This document shows positions 17,076-24,750 of a stretch of DNA of 47,040 nucleotides, in pieces. The stretch covers positions 1 to 47,040 of the forward strand of contig LCPX01000013.1 in the NCBI GenBank assembly GCA_001003855.1. Direction: 5' to 3'. Source of the DNA: Candidatus Moranbacteria bacterium GW2011_GWE1_49_15 (lineage in GTDB: Bacteria > Patescibacteriota > Minisyncoccia > Moranbacterales > GWC2-37-73). Under the pieces are notes generated by a model. That model saw only the letters and a program-made list of their open reading frames with translations, did not search any database and was not told where the DNA came from. Every line of letters begins with the position of its first letter. Position 1 is the stretch's first letter. Position numbers and translations under genes: made by a program.

Positions 17076-17669
17076 ATGAAATCACGATCCATGGAAAAAA
17101 TGAAACCGTCCCGTTCGTCCGCATCATCGAAGTCGGCGCAAGGAGGGTCGGCAAAGAAAGGTTTCTCGTTGCTGGAGGTCCTCATGGCCCTTTTCGTGCT
17201 TTCCGTCGGAGTCACGGCGATGCTTTCGCTGATCACGACCTCCATAACGGCTTCCAACAGGTCCAAGAAAGCCATGGTGGCATCGCAATTGGCCCAGGAA
17301 GGTGTGGAGTTGGTGCGCAATATCAGGGATACCAATTTCATCCTTGGCAATCCGTCTTTCCAGGGTATAAGTAACGGGGCTTGCGGCTTGGACGTGTCCG
17401 CCCCCACTCTCAGTTGCGCGACGCCGACTTTCGGATTGAATTTGGTGAACGTTGCCGGTGTGAATTATTTCCTCCATTCAGGTGCGACACCTTCCGGTTT
17501 TTCCAGGAAGATTGCCATATTCGATTCCGGGACGGATAAGAAAATATTGAGCATAGTTTATTGGGGTTCCGGGTGGGCGGTACCACCGGCCGATAATGGA
17601 TCCGATTGCCAAGCGGGAAAAAATTGCGTTTATACGGAAGCGGTATTGACGACCTGGGGCGAGAATTAA
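17076..17669 (+). CDS. Minor pilin (PilV-like)
   Basis: 197 residues. KKGFSLLEVLMALFVLSVGVTAMLSLI (from about residue 27) is the PilV-type prepilin motif, followed by the family pattern AMVASQLAQEGVELVRNIRDTNF. The leader is long and Ser/Lys-rich. A possible alternative start is the ATG at 17091. It probably works with the adjacent GspH- and PilW-like proteins as the pilus tip or priming complex. Confidence 0.82.
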   Translation: MKSRSMEKMKPSRSSASSKSAQGGSAKKGFSLLEVLMALFVLSVGVTAMLSLITTSITASNRSKKAMVASQLAQEGVELVRNIRDTNFILGNPSFQGISNGACGLDVSAPTLSCATPTFGLNLVNVAGVNYFLHSGATPSGFSRKIAIFDSGTDKKILSIVYWGSGWAVPPADNGSDCQAGKNCVYTEAVLTTWGEN

Positions 17670-17699
17670 TTTTATCCGGATAATTTTTTTTGGAAGCAT

Positions 17700-18871
17700 A
17701 TGTCGATGCCTAAAATGATAAAAAATAAAAAGAAAGCCTTCTCTCTTTTGGAAGTAGTCATAGCCTTGTTCGTTTTTTCGCTTCTGGTGGCGACTCTGGC
17801 CAATGTCTATGTCGGATTTTTAAGCGCCCAGCAAAAGTCCAAAGAATCCCAGCGGAGTCTTGAAAGTTCCCAGACGGCCTTGAATATCTTGGCGAAAACT
17901 CTCAGGACCAGTAAGATCGTGGGCACTCCGACTGGGTCCCTGATGCGGGTCTTTGATTATTCCAGGGATACTGAAAAGTGTATGGAGTTTTCGGTCGCCT
18001 CGGAGAATCTGCTGATGGCGTCCTCCGCGGACGCGGACACCGATGAAAACCTTTGCGAGACGGCCGTCATGGGGGCGGCGACTTCCTTGATCGAGGGGCG
18101 TGTCATGGGTGGATTTTCCATATTGCCCTCGGAGGAAGGAGTCAGTGTTGGGAAGGCGGTCATTTCTTTCCAGCTTTGTCCGAAAGGAAGCGATGCCACG
18201 GCCTGCAATGTGGACGCTGCGGGCGTGATAACCGGAAACCCTATCAATATCCAGACGTCGGTCTCGCTCAGAAGCGGATTGGCAATGGCGGCAGCGATTC
18301 CGCCGGCCGCGACCTGTTCCGATGGTATCCAGAACGGGGATGAGACCGGAGTGGATTGCGGAGGTTCCTGTGGGGCATGCGCTCCGGTTGATACGACGCC
18401 GCCTTCCGTCCCGACGGGGCTGGCCGGTACGTTAGTTTCCATTATAAAAACGCCTCTTGGGAAAACACGTATAGTTTGAATTGGGCGGCATCAACGGACG
18501 ATACCGGGGTTGCCGGTTATAAAATATATAAGGATTTCAGTGGAACTATCGTGTCTGGGACTTCGGCGATAAATTCTTATAATTTGAAGACAGGATTTAA
18601 TATAGGGCAGATTTATGTCAGGGTTTCGGCTTACGATGCGGCCGGAAACGAAAGTGCACAAACCTCCCCGCTTATATTTTCCACGACCGGAGGATCTTGT
18701 CTTAATGTCCCAGTCGGCCTATTGAAATGTTACGATGAGTTTTATGATTGGAACGGAAGCTCTTTTACTCGTCACATTGTTGCAAATACGGAATCGGAAA
18801 TTATTGATGATTGTGAATATTATGGAATTCCCGATAACCATCCTTGTACGTATTCATCGTCAGGGTATTAG
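17700..18871 (+). pseudogene. Minor pilin (PilW-like) with FN3 domain, frameshifted
   Basis: The first frame (17700-18479) encodes KKAFSLLEVVIALFVFSLLVATLANV, a prepilin motif, then a strand-rich domain, a Cys-rich motif CSDGIQNGDETGVDCGG near residue 205, and the beginning of a fibronectin type III domain (PPSVPTGLAGTLVS). It then runs out of frame and stops. The rest of the FN3 domain (SLNWAASTDDTGVAGYKIY...YDAAGNES) and a Cys-containing tail are in the -1 frame to 18871. The shift lies at about 18437-18450, next to a run of five A. Joined length is about 390 residues. Confidence 0.8.
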
Positions 18872-18900
18872 TTTCCAGGCGCGTTAATTGGGCACTCGAC

Positions 18901-18926
18901 TTTAAAAGGCCGCAAGGCCTTTTAAA
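18901..18926. terminator. Terminator hairpin ending the pilus cluster
   Basis: TTTAAAAGGCC-GCAA-GGCCTTTTAAA, a perfect 11-bp stem with a GNRA-type loop and built-in A and T runs, so it can act in both directions. Confidence 0.8.
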
Positions 18927-18943
18927 TATCGCTATTAACGTTA

Positions 18944-18949
18944 TATAAT
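18944..18949 (+). promoter_or_regulatory. -10 box of ligA placed for a leaderless transcript
   Basis: TATAAT at 18944-18949; the expected transcript start 7 nt downstream is the A of the ligA ATG (18956). The -35 is weak (TTTAAA 18921-18926) and overlaps the terminator arm. Confidence 0.45.
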
Positions 18950-18955
18950 GGGTAT

Positions 18956-21121
18956 ATGGGAAAAAATGAAATCAAGAGAAGAATTGAGGATCTTAAAAAG
19001 GAGCTGGACAGGCACCGCTATCTTTACTATGTCAAAGATGCTCCGGAAATACCCGACGAGGTGTACGATTCGCTTTTCGAAGAGCTCCGGAAACTCGAAG
19101 AAGAGCATCCGGAATTCCTTGTCTCCACCAGTCCCACCCAGAGGGTCGGGGACAGGCCGTTGGATGGATTCAAAAAAGTCCGTCATGCGACAAAACAATG
19201 GTCTTTCGACGACGTCTTCGATTTCGAGGAGCTCAAGAAGTGGGAAGAGAAACTGAAAAGGATGATCGAGAAAAGTTCGATTACTGATGACGGATTACAG
19301 ATCGCTCGTGATTCAAAAAAGGACGCTGGAAAAAAGGGAGAAGTCATCGGTCACCGGTCACCGGTCACCGAATTGGAATACTGCTGCGAGATAAAAATCG
19401 ACGGACTCAAGATCATCCTGACCTATGAGGACGGGATTTTGGTGCGCGGAGCGACGAGGGGCGACGGGGCGGTCGGCGAGGACATCACGCAAAACGCTCG
19501 TACCATACAGAGCGTCCCATTGGAGCTGGAAGAAAAAGTAAGCTTGATCGCGGTCGGCGAATGTTGGCTTGGAAAAAGCGAGCTGGAAAGGATCAACGGG
19601 GAGAGGGTGAAAAAAGGCGAGGCGCTGTTCGCCAACACCCGCAACGCCGCCGCCGGAACGGTCCGCCAATTGGATTCGAAGGTGGCCGCGGCCAGGAAAT
19701 TAGATTCATTTATTTATGATATAGACGAGATAAAAATTCCAAATTCCAAATTTCAAATTCCAAATTCACAAATCGAGGAGTTGGAACTTTTGGAGAAATT
19801 GAAGTTCAAAGTCAATCCGCACCACAAGCTTTGCAAGACCATTGAGGATGTGGAAAATTTCTATCAAAGCTGGATAGATAAGAAAGACAAGCAGGAATAT
19901 GAAATAGACGGGATCGTCATCAAGGTGAATTCCAAAAAAATCCAGGACGCTTTGGGTTATACCGGAAAGTCTCCGCGTTGGGGAGTCGCTTACAAGTTTC
20001 CGGCGCAGAGAGTTACGACGGTGGTGGAAAACATAGCTGTTCAGGTCGGCAGGACCGGAGCGCTTACCCCGGTGGCCCATCTTCGTCCGGTAAGGGTCGC
20101 CGGTTCGACCGTGAGCCGCGCGACGCTGCATAACGAGGATGAGATCAAAAGACTCGACGTCCGGATCTCTGACACGGTCGTAATCCAAAAAGCGGGGGAT
20201 ATTATTCCGGAGGTGGTGGAAGTGGTGAAAAATCTGCGCACGGGAAAAGAGAAAATTTTCCATATGCCGAACATTTGCCCGATTTGCGGGGGGCAAGTCG
20301 AAAGAAGGGAAATCGGCAAGGGCGTGGAAAAATCAGCGGCGCATTATTGCAAAAACCCGAAATGTTTCGCTGTCGAGAAGGAAAAAATAATCCATTTCGT
20401 CAGCAAGAAAGGGTTCAATATCGACGGGCTGGGGGAAAAGATCGTGGAACAGCTTATGAATGAAGGGGTTATTTCCAATATGGCGGAAATCTTCGAACTT
20501 ACGAAAGGGGATCTGGAGCCGTTGGAAAGGTTCGCCCAAAAGTCGGCGGAAAACCTGATAAAGGCTATAGTGGATAGCAAGAAAATCCCTTTTGAGAAAT
20601 TCCTGTATTCCTTGGGAATACGCCACGTGGGGGAGGAGACCGCGGTACTCATCGCGAAAAATTTGGAGGAGTTGTTCGGTAAAGGCAGAATAAGATCGTT
20701 GGAAGATGTGATCGATGAATTTTCCAAAACGGGAGCCGGAGACTGGGCGGTCGTCAAAGGGATCGGGGAAAAAGCCGGCGAAACGCTCTCTGAATGGTTT
20801 GCCGACCAAAGCAATATCGAACAGCTTGAAAAGATGGGGAAGGCCGGAGTCGTCCTTGAGTTTCCGGATGAGGCGGATAAGTCCGGGGCCCAGGCATTGT
20901 CAGGTAAAACGTTCGTGTTGACCGGAGAAATGTCCGGCTTTACAAGAGACGAGGCAAAAGATATCATAAGGAAGAAAGGCGGGGATGTCTCGTCCTCTGT
21001 CAGCAAAAAAACCGACTACGTCGTGGTCGGGGAAAATCCCGGATCAAAATACGAGAAAGCGAAGGAGTTGGGAATCGAAATATTGGATGAGGAAGGATTT
21101 CGGAAACTTTTGGAAAAGTAA
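18956..21121 (+). CDS. ligA: NAD+-dependent DNA ligase LigA
   Basis: 721 residues, longer than the usual 670. Domain Ia (YYVKDAPEIPDEVYDSL), adenylation domain with the catalytic Lys147 in KIDG, the RGDG motif, OB fold, Cys4 zinc finger (CPIC near residue 440, then C..C), helix-hairpin-helix repeats and a C-terminal BRCT domain (SGKTFVLTGEMSGFTRDEA...). It seals nicks during replication and repair. Two insertions explain the extra length: about 35 residues at 106-141, containing a 7-bp repeat GGTCACC three times (19350-19370), and a repeat-derived peptide IPNSKFQIPNSQ near residue 261. Both lie outside catalytic motifs. Confidence 0.96.
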   Translation: MGKNEIKRRIEDLKKELDRHRYLYYVKDAPEIPDEVYDSLFEELRKLEEEHPEFLVSTSPTQRVGDRPLDGFKKVRHATKQWSFDDVFDFEELKKWEEKLKRMIEKSSITDDGLQIARDSKKDAGKKGEVIGHRSPVTELEYCCEIKIDGLKIILTYEDGILVRGATRGDGAVGEDITQNARTIQSVPLELEEKVSLIAVGECWLGKSELERINGERVKKGEALFANTRNAAAGTVRQLDSKVAAARKLDSFIYDIDEIKIPNSKFQIPNSQIEELELLEKLKFKVNPHHKLCKTIEDVENFYQSWIDKKDKQEYEIDGIVIKVNSKKIQDALGYTGKSPRWGVAYKFPAQRVTTVVENIAVQVGRTGALTPVAHLRPVRVAGSTVSRATLHNEDEIKRLDVRISDTVVIQKAGDIIPEVVEVVKNLRTGKEKIFHMPNICPICGGQVERREIGKGVEKSAAHYCKNPKCFAVEKEKIIHFVSKKGFNIDGLGEKIVEQLMNEGVISNMAEIFELTKGDLEPLERFAQKSAENLIKAIVDSKKIPFEKFLYSLGIRHVGEETAVLIAKNLEELFGKGRIRSLEDVIDEFSKTGAGDWAVVKGIGEKAGETLSEWFADQSNIEQLEKMGKAGVVLEFPDEADKSGAQALSGKTFVLTGEMSGFTRDEAKDIIRKKGGDVSSSVSKKTDYVVVGENPGSKYEKAKELGIEILDEEGFRKLLEK
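19735..19775 (+). repeat. AAATTCC-type word repeat inside the ligA coding sequence
   Basis: Five near-copies of a 7-nt word (AAATTCC / AAATTTC) in a row, translated as IPNSKFQIPNSQ. The same kind of word repeat makes up the intergenic elements at 21122-21227 and 21522-21638. Confidence 0.7.
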
Positions 21122-21227
21122 TTTTAAATTTTTAATTTTAAATTTGAAATGAATTTTTAATGATTGAATTCGAAAATTGTAAATTCCGTCATTGATTTAA
21201 AATTTTAAATTTATAATTTAAAATTAA
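21122..21227 (+). repeat. Foldback repeat element, AAATTTTTAATT words, copy 1 (ligA-gatC gap)
   Basis: The left arm (TTTTAAATTTTTAATTTTAAATTTG...) and right arm (...AAAATTTTAAATTTATAATTTAAAATT) are largely complementary around a centre AATTTTTAATGATTGAATTCG...CATTGATTT. This centre is closely matched by the copy at 44521-44641. The element fills the entire gap up to the gatC start. Confidence 0.7.
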
Positions 21228-21233
21228 GTGGAG

Positions 21234-21521
21234 ATGTTAACCAAGGAGGAAATACAACATATCGCCGGCCTGGCCAGGATCAGCCTGCATGAGAAGGAAA
21301 TCGAAAAATACCAGAAAGACCTTTCTGGTATTTTGGATTATTTCACTGAGCTTCAAAAACTTGATACCGAGAGCGTTGAGGCGATAGGGCATATCACCGG
21401 CATGCGGAACGTTTTTAGACAGGATAAGTCTTCGGATTTCGGTTCGATAGGCAAGGAGGAAATCTTGAAGAACGCGCCGGAGACCAAGGGCGGATACGTG
21501 AAAGTTAAGAGTGTGCTCTAA
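21234..21521 (+). CDS. gatC: Asp-tRNA(Asn)/Glu-tRNA(Gln) amidotransferase subunit C
   Basis: About 95 residues, full length for GatC. Motifs: IQHIAGLARISLHEKEIEKYQKDLSGILDYFTEL at the N-terminus and the conserved tail GGYVKVKSVL. It wraps around GatA and helps join it to GatB in the transamidosome that makes Gln-tRNA and Asn-tRNA. A GTG at 21228 is an alternative start. It is followed by gatA; gatB is not in the window. Confidence 0.92.
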   Translation: MLTKEEIQHIAGLARISLHEKEIEKYQKDLSGILDYFTELQKLDTESVEAIGHITGMRNVFRQDKSSDFGSIGKEEILKNAPETKGGYVKVKSVL

Positions 21522-21638
21522 TTTCGAATCCTGAATTTCGAATTTTGAATCAAATTTGAATGATAGAATGTTTTAAAAATTAAGACATTAAAAATTCATT
21601 CAAAATTCAAAATTGGAAATTCAAAATTTTATTTTAAG
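21522..21638 (+). repeat. Foldback repeat element, AATTTNGAATTTTGAAT words (gatC-gatA gap)
   Basis: Left arm GAATTTCGAATTTTGAATCAAATTTGAATG and right arm CATTCAAAATTCAAAATTGGAAATTC are near-perfect reverse complements around a centre of about 45 nt. It fills the gap between two genes of one operon. Confidence 0.7.
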
Positions 21639-23093
21639 ATGATCCGAGAACTGCATGAAAAATTGATGAATAAGGAGATAACTTCGGTCCAACTGACCAA
21701 GGATTATTTCGACGCGATCAAGAAGAATGATCCCGAAATAGGGGCATATCTGACTTTGACCGAGGAGTTGGCGCTGAAGCAGGCCCAGTTCGTCGATCAA
21801 AGGATCGCAAGCGGGGAAGAAGTCGATCTCTTGGCCGGAATCCCATGTGCCATCAAGGACAATATGTGCGTCGACGGAGTGAGGGCGACCGCAGGTTCGA
21901 AAATGCTCGACAGTTATATTTCTCCGTATGACGCGACCGTGATAAGCAGGCTCAAGGAGGTCGGCGCGGTCATCTTGGGAAAGACGAATATGGACGAGTT
22001 CGCAATGGGATCTTCGACCGAAAACAGCGCCTATCAGCTGACAAGAAATCCGCATGACGCGGAAAGGGTTTCCGGGGGGTCCTCTGGGGGAAGCGCCGCC
22101 GCTGTGGCCGCCGATGAAGCCGCCTGGTCGCTGGGATCGGACACGGGAGGATCGATCCGTCAGCCGGCATCTTTTTGCGGAGTGGTGGGACTCAAGCCGA
22201 CCTACGGAAGGGTTTCCAGGCACGGGCTCATCGCTATGGCTTCCAGTCTGGACCAGATCGGACCGTTTGCCAAAACCGTCGAAGATTGCGCGATAATACT
22301 TTCAAGGATTTCAGGTGAGGATAAGATGGATGCGACTAGCGCTCAGAGCGCCGACAAGAGATACGAGGACTTTTTAACCGGAAACATCAAGGGAATAAAA
22401 ATCGGAATACCGAAGGAATATGTGCAAAATTTGGAAGGGAAAATCAAGGAGGAATTTGAGAAATCGGTGGAGAAATTCAAGTCTCTCGGAGCGAAGATCG
22501 TGGAAATAAGCCTGCCGCACAGCTCCTACTCTTTGGCGACCTATTACATGATCATGCCTTCAGAGGTCAGTTCCAATTTGGCCAGATTCGACGGGATAAA
22601 ATACGGCCTGAGGATCAATGATCAGGAAAACACGGAATTCATCGAAAACGGAAAAACCGAGAGGAATCTGTTGGAAACCTACATGGACACCAGGGAATAT
22701 GGGTTCGGAACGGAAGTGAAAAGGAGGATAATGCTCGGAACATATGCGCTCTCAAGCGGATATTATGACGCCTATTACCTCAAGGCGCAGAAAGTCAGAG
22801 CTTTGATCAGGGATGATTTTGAGAAGGCTTTCGAGGAAGTGGATTTCATTTATTCCCCGACCGCGCCGGAAGTGGCGTTTAAGGCCGGAGAGAAGACGGA
22901 TGATCCTCTCAAGATGTACCTTTCGGATATTTACACGGTGACGGCCAATCTGGCGGGAGTGCCTGCGATTTCTTTCCCCATAGGATTCCTGGAGAGCGAC
23001 GGCAAAAAACTGCCGCTCGGAGGACAGCTGATGGGGAAATGGTTCGATGAGGAAGGGCTTCTCAATGCCGCGCATACGTTCGAAACGAATTAA
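21639..23093 (+). CDS. gatA: Asp-tRNA(Asn)/Glu-tRNA(Gln) amidotransferase subunit A
   Basis: 484 residues, normal length. The amidase signature is intact: catalytic Lys73 in CAIKDN, cis-Ser148 in GGSSGGSAA and nucleophile Ser172 in DTGGSIRQPA, with the spacing of characterised GatA enzymes. It releases ammonia from glutamine (or asparagine) and passes it to GatB to amidate Glu-tRNA(Gln) or Asp-tRNA(Asn). Confidence 0.96.
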   Translation: MIRELHEKLMNKEITSVQLTKDYFDAIKKNDPEIGAYLTLTEELALKQAQFVDQRIASGEEVDLLAGIPCAIKDNMCVDGVRATAGSKMLDSYISPYDATVISRLKEVGAVILGKTNMDEFAMGSSTENSAYQLTRNPHDAERVSGGSSGGSAAAVAADEAAWSLGSDTGGSIRQPASFCGVVGLKPTYGRVSRHGLIAMASSLDQIGPFAKTVEDCAIILSRISGEDKMDATSAQSADKRYEDFLTGNIKGIKIGIPKEYVQNLEGKIKEEFEKSVEKFKSLGAKIVEISLPHSSYSLATYYMIMPSEVSSNLARFDGIKYGLRINDQENTEFIENGKTERNLLETYMDTREYGFGTEVKRRIMLGTYALSSGYYDAYYLKAQKVRALIRDDFEKAFEEVDFIYSPTAPEVAFKAGEKTDDPLKMYLSDIYTVTANLAGVPAISFPIGFLESDGKKLPLGGQLMGKWFDEEGLLNAAHTFETN

Positions 23094-23111
23094 TAAGTTT
23101 TCAAAATAAAA

Positions 23112-23654
23112 ATGACATTCAATTTCGAAACAACCGAATCGGCCGACCTCGTGCAGGTGGCGACCAACATCGCGATGCAGGTTTACAATTCGACTTTTTT
23201 CGATTTCGTGAAGTTTTTCCTGATAGTTTACACCTTGGTCCTTCTCGCGGACGTCGTTTTGCTTTTGATGCTCAAGGGAATCGGTTCCGACATCAGGAAG
23301 GGCCTTCGCGGAATGGACATGCCGGTCGTCTCGAAAGGCAAGATGGAGAAGCGATGGGAAAAGGTCAAAGACAGGCTCAAGACGGACAGCGTATCCCAAT
23401 ACAAAGTCGCGATCCTTGAAGCCGATTCTATCGCCGATGAAATCTTGGGCAAAATCGGGCATCAGGGCGCCAACATGACGGAGAGGCTGGAGCAGCTCAA
23501 GCCTGGCCAACTTGATTACCAGGAAGAGCTCATGGGTGCCCATCAGATCAGGAATAAGATAGTCCATGACGAAAGCTTCGTGGTGGATAGGAAGCTGGCC
23601 GAAGAAACCGTCGGTGTTTATGAGAAGTTCTTGAGGTATCTGGAGTTCATGTAA
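23112..23654 (+). CDS. Membrane-anchored protein with a HEPN-like R-N-x3-H motif, function unknown
   Basis: 180 residues: a short outer or amphipathic N-terminus, one strong membrane helix at about residues 36-58, then a soluble helical domain. Its C-terminal part holds AHQIRNKIVHDE near residue 146-157, i.e. Arg-Asn-x3-His, followed by a long helix (AEETVGVYEKFLRYLE). That Rx4-6H arrangement at the start of a helix is the hallmark of HEPN domains, many of which are RNases; the helical domain is short and the match is motif-level only. It lies 18 bp after gatA and ends at a terminator, so it is probably the last gene of the gat transcript. Confidence 0.7.
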   Translation: MTFNFETTESADLVQVATNIAMQVYNSTFFDFVKFFLIVYTLVLLADVVLLLMLKGIGSDIRKGLRGMDMPVVSKGKMEKRWEKVKDRLKTDSVSQYKVAILEADSIADEILGKIGHQGANMTERLEQLKPGQLDYQEELMGAHQIRNKIVHDESFVVDRKLAEETVGVYEKFLRYLEFM

Positions 23655-23678
23655 GATCCGAAGACGATTTTATGCAAT

Positions 23679-23706
23679 AAAAAACACCCGCGCGGGTGTT
23701 TTTCTT
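23679..23706 (+). terminator. Rho-independent terminator after the gatC-gatA-membrane protein unit
   Basis: AAAACACCC-GCGC-GGGTGTTTT perfect 9-bp stem followed by T-run. Confidence 0.88.
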
Positions 23707-23709
23707 TTG

Positions 23710-23726
23710 GCGGGGACGACCGGGCT
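23710..23726 (-). repeat. Duplicate of the tRNA-Asp 3' end
   Basis: The 17 bases here are identical to 23830-23846, the acceptor-arm 3' end of tRNA-Asp. The copy lies 120 bp downstream of the real tRNA end. It has no full tRNA around it. Confidence 0.6.
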
Positions 23727-23789
23727 TACTCGTTCCGGGCACTTGTACTCGAAGAGTGTAAACTTCTCGCCCCTCGTCTATTTAAAGCA

Positions 23790-23820
23790 AAAATTAAAAA
23801 ACATCCTCAATGGATGTTCT
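23790..23820 (-). terminator. Terminator of the tRNA transcript
   Basis: Minus strand AACATCC-loop-GGATGTT followed by TTTTTAATTTTT, directly after tRNA-Asp. Confidence 0.8.
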
Positions 23821-23830
23821 TTAATTTCTG

Positions 23831-23904
23831 CGGGGACGACCGGGCTCGAACCGGCGACCTTCTGCGTGACAGGCAGACGCTCTAACCAACTGAGCTACGC
23901 CCCC
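23831..23904 (-). tRNA. tRNA-Asp (GTC)
   Basis: 74 nt. Acceptor GGGGGCG pairs with CGTCCCC (one G-U); D arm GCTC/GAGC, anticodon loop CTGTCAC gives GTC, T arm GCCGG-TTCGAGC-CCGGT. CCA is not encoded. Confidence 0.96.
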
Positions 23905-23919
23905 GTATTTTCAATTGTG

Positions 23920-23993
23920 TACCAGGGGTGAGATTTGAACTCACGACCCCAGGCTTATGAGTCCTGTGCTCTAACCAACTGAGCTACCCTGGC
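23920..23993 (-). tRNA. tRNA-Met (CAT), elongator type
   Basis: 74 nt. Acceptor GCCAGGG with CCCTGGT (first pair G-U), anticodon loop CTCATAA, T arm GTGAG-TTCAAAT-CTCAC. It lacks initiator features. A CAT anticodon could also mark the Ile2 tRNA modified by TilS, but the acceptor pair and context favour elongator Met. CCA is not encoded. Confidence 0.9.
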
Positions 23994-24027
23994 ATCGAAG
24001 CTGCGCTTCACTCTTGAACCGTACTTG

Positions 24028-24101
24028 TTGCGGGGACAGGATTCGAACCTGTGACCTCGTGGTTATGAGCCACGCGAGCTGCCGGACTGCTCCACCCCGC
24101 T
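24028..24101 (-). tRNA. Initiator tRNA-fMet (CAT)
   Basis: 74 nt. Starts AGCGGGGTGGAGCAG, a near match to the standard initiator. Position 1 is A and position 72 is A, so the first acceptor pair is unpaired, as initiators require. A11-T24 in the D stem is also typical. The anticodon stem is CGTGG/CCACG, so only two of the usual three G-C pairs next to the loop are kept. It is first in the three-tRNA transcript. Confidence 0.93.
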
Positions 24102-24125
24102 ATATGAATACTTGCAATACTACTT

Positions 24126-24153
24126 ATTATAGACAGATTTAATTACTTGTCAA
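24126..24153 (-). promoter_or_regulatory. Promoter of the fMet-Met-Asp tRNA transcript
   Basis: Minus strand TTGACA (24153-24148), 16-bp spacer, TATAAT (24131-24126), about 25 bp before tRNA-fMet. Both boxes are perfect consensus. Confidence 0.85.
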
Positions 24154-24171
24154 CCGTCGGTCCGTTTTCAA

Positions 24172-24200
24172 TTGACCGGAACCGGATTTTTTGCTAGAAT
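24172..24200 (+). promoter_or_regulatory. Sigma70 promoter of the 24305 gene
   Basis: TTGACC (24172-24177), 17-bp spacer, TAGAAT (24195-24200), divergent from the tRNA promoter. The leader to the ATG is about 98 nt and contains several short hairpins (GGCT/AGCC twice, CGTC/GACG, AAGGT/ACCTT). Confidence 0.65.
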
Positions 24201-24304
24201 GGTTTGCGGCTCGAGAATAAGCCAAAAAGTCGTCTGGACGGAGGGCTTTAAGGCAGAGCCAAAGGTCGAACCTTAATAAAGAAAGAGTAATCCACACTAC
24301 GCCT

Positions 24305-24574
24305 ATGATATTATTTTTGGTAGGGGTTTTGGAGATGGTCATCGTTACAGCCTGGACCAAAGTCGTGACGGAAAACAAGGTCATGGCCAGCGGGGCTATA
24401 ACCATGGTCAATATCCTGATCTGGTATTATGTGCTCCAGACTATCATCGACGACATCAGCAATTGGAAATTGGTCGTGCTCTATGCGCTCGGATGCGCGG
24501 TAGGGACGGTCATAAGCACGTATTATTTCAACAGGAAGGAAGGATCCAGGGGAAGGCTTGCGGAGCAAGCATAA
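24305..24574 (+). CDS. Small membrane protein (three predicted TM helices), function unknown
   Basis: 89 residues: hydrophobic segments at about 2-20, 28-46 and 53-72, then a short basic tail. It resembles the N-terminal membrane part of the UPF0316/DUF5698 type (a helix set opening MILFLVGVLEMVIVTAW), but without the following soluble domain; this link is tentative. It has its own promoter and a long structured leader. No SD is visible. Confidence 0.65.
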   Translation: MILFLVGVLEMVIVTAWTKVVTENKVMASGAITMVNILIWYYVLQTIIDDISNWKLVVLYALGCAVGTVISTYYFNRKEGSRGRLAEQA

Positions 24575-24591
24575 ACATTAAAAAAGAAAAA

Positions 24592-24636
24592 ATGAGTGAC
24601 GATATTCCCCATATAGGAATAGAGGACTATAGATAA
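24592..24636 (+). CDS. Possible 14-residue mini-ORF
   Basis: ATG after an A-rich leader typical for this genome, then SDDIPHIGIEDYR and TAA, ending where the terminator stem begins. It lies 17 bp after the previous gene. It may be a real small peptide or chance; the position between gene and terminator and the A-rich leader are the only support. Confidence 0.25.
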   Translation: MSDDIPHIGIEDYR

Positions 24637-24672
24637 AAGCCGCTTTCTTGAGCAAAAAGAAGCGGCTTTTAT
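24633..24672 (+). terminator. Rho-independent terminator
   Basis: AAAAGCCGCTT / AAGCGGCTTTT, an 11-bp stem with a 14-nt loop and T-run. Confidence 0.85.
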
Positions 24673-24750
24673 GTTGGCTGAAAAAGGTTGAAGAAGTTAC
24701 ACTATACTATAGTATAGCATAAAATAAGTAAAAAGTCAAATTAGCATAGT

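Noticed and set aside
23707..23931. 74-aa plus-strand ORF (AGTTGLEPATFCVTGRRSNQLSYAP...)
   Set aside because: It is the antisense translation of tRNA-Asp and flanks, a well-known false ORF.
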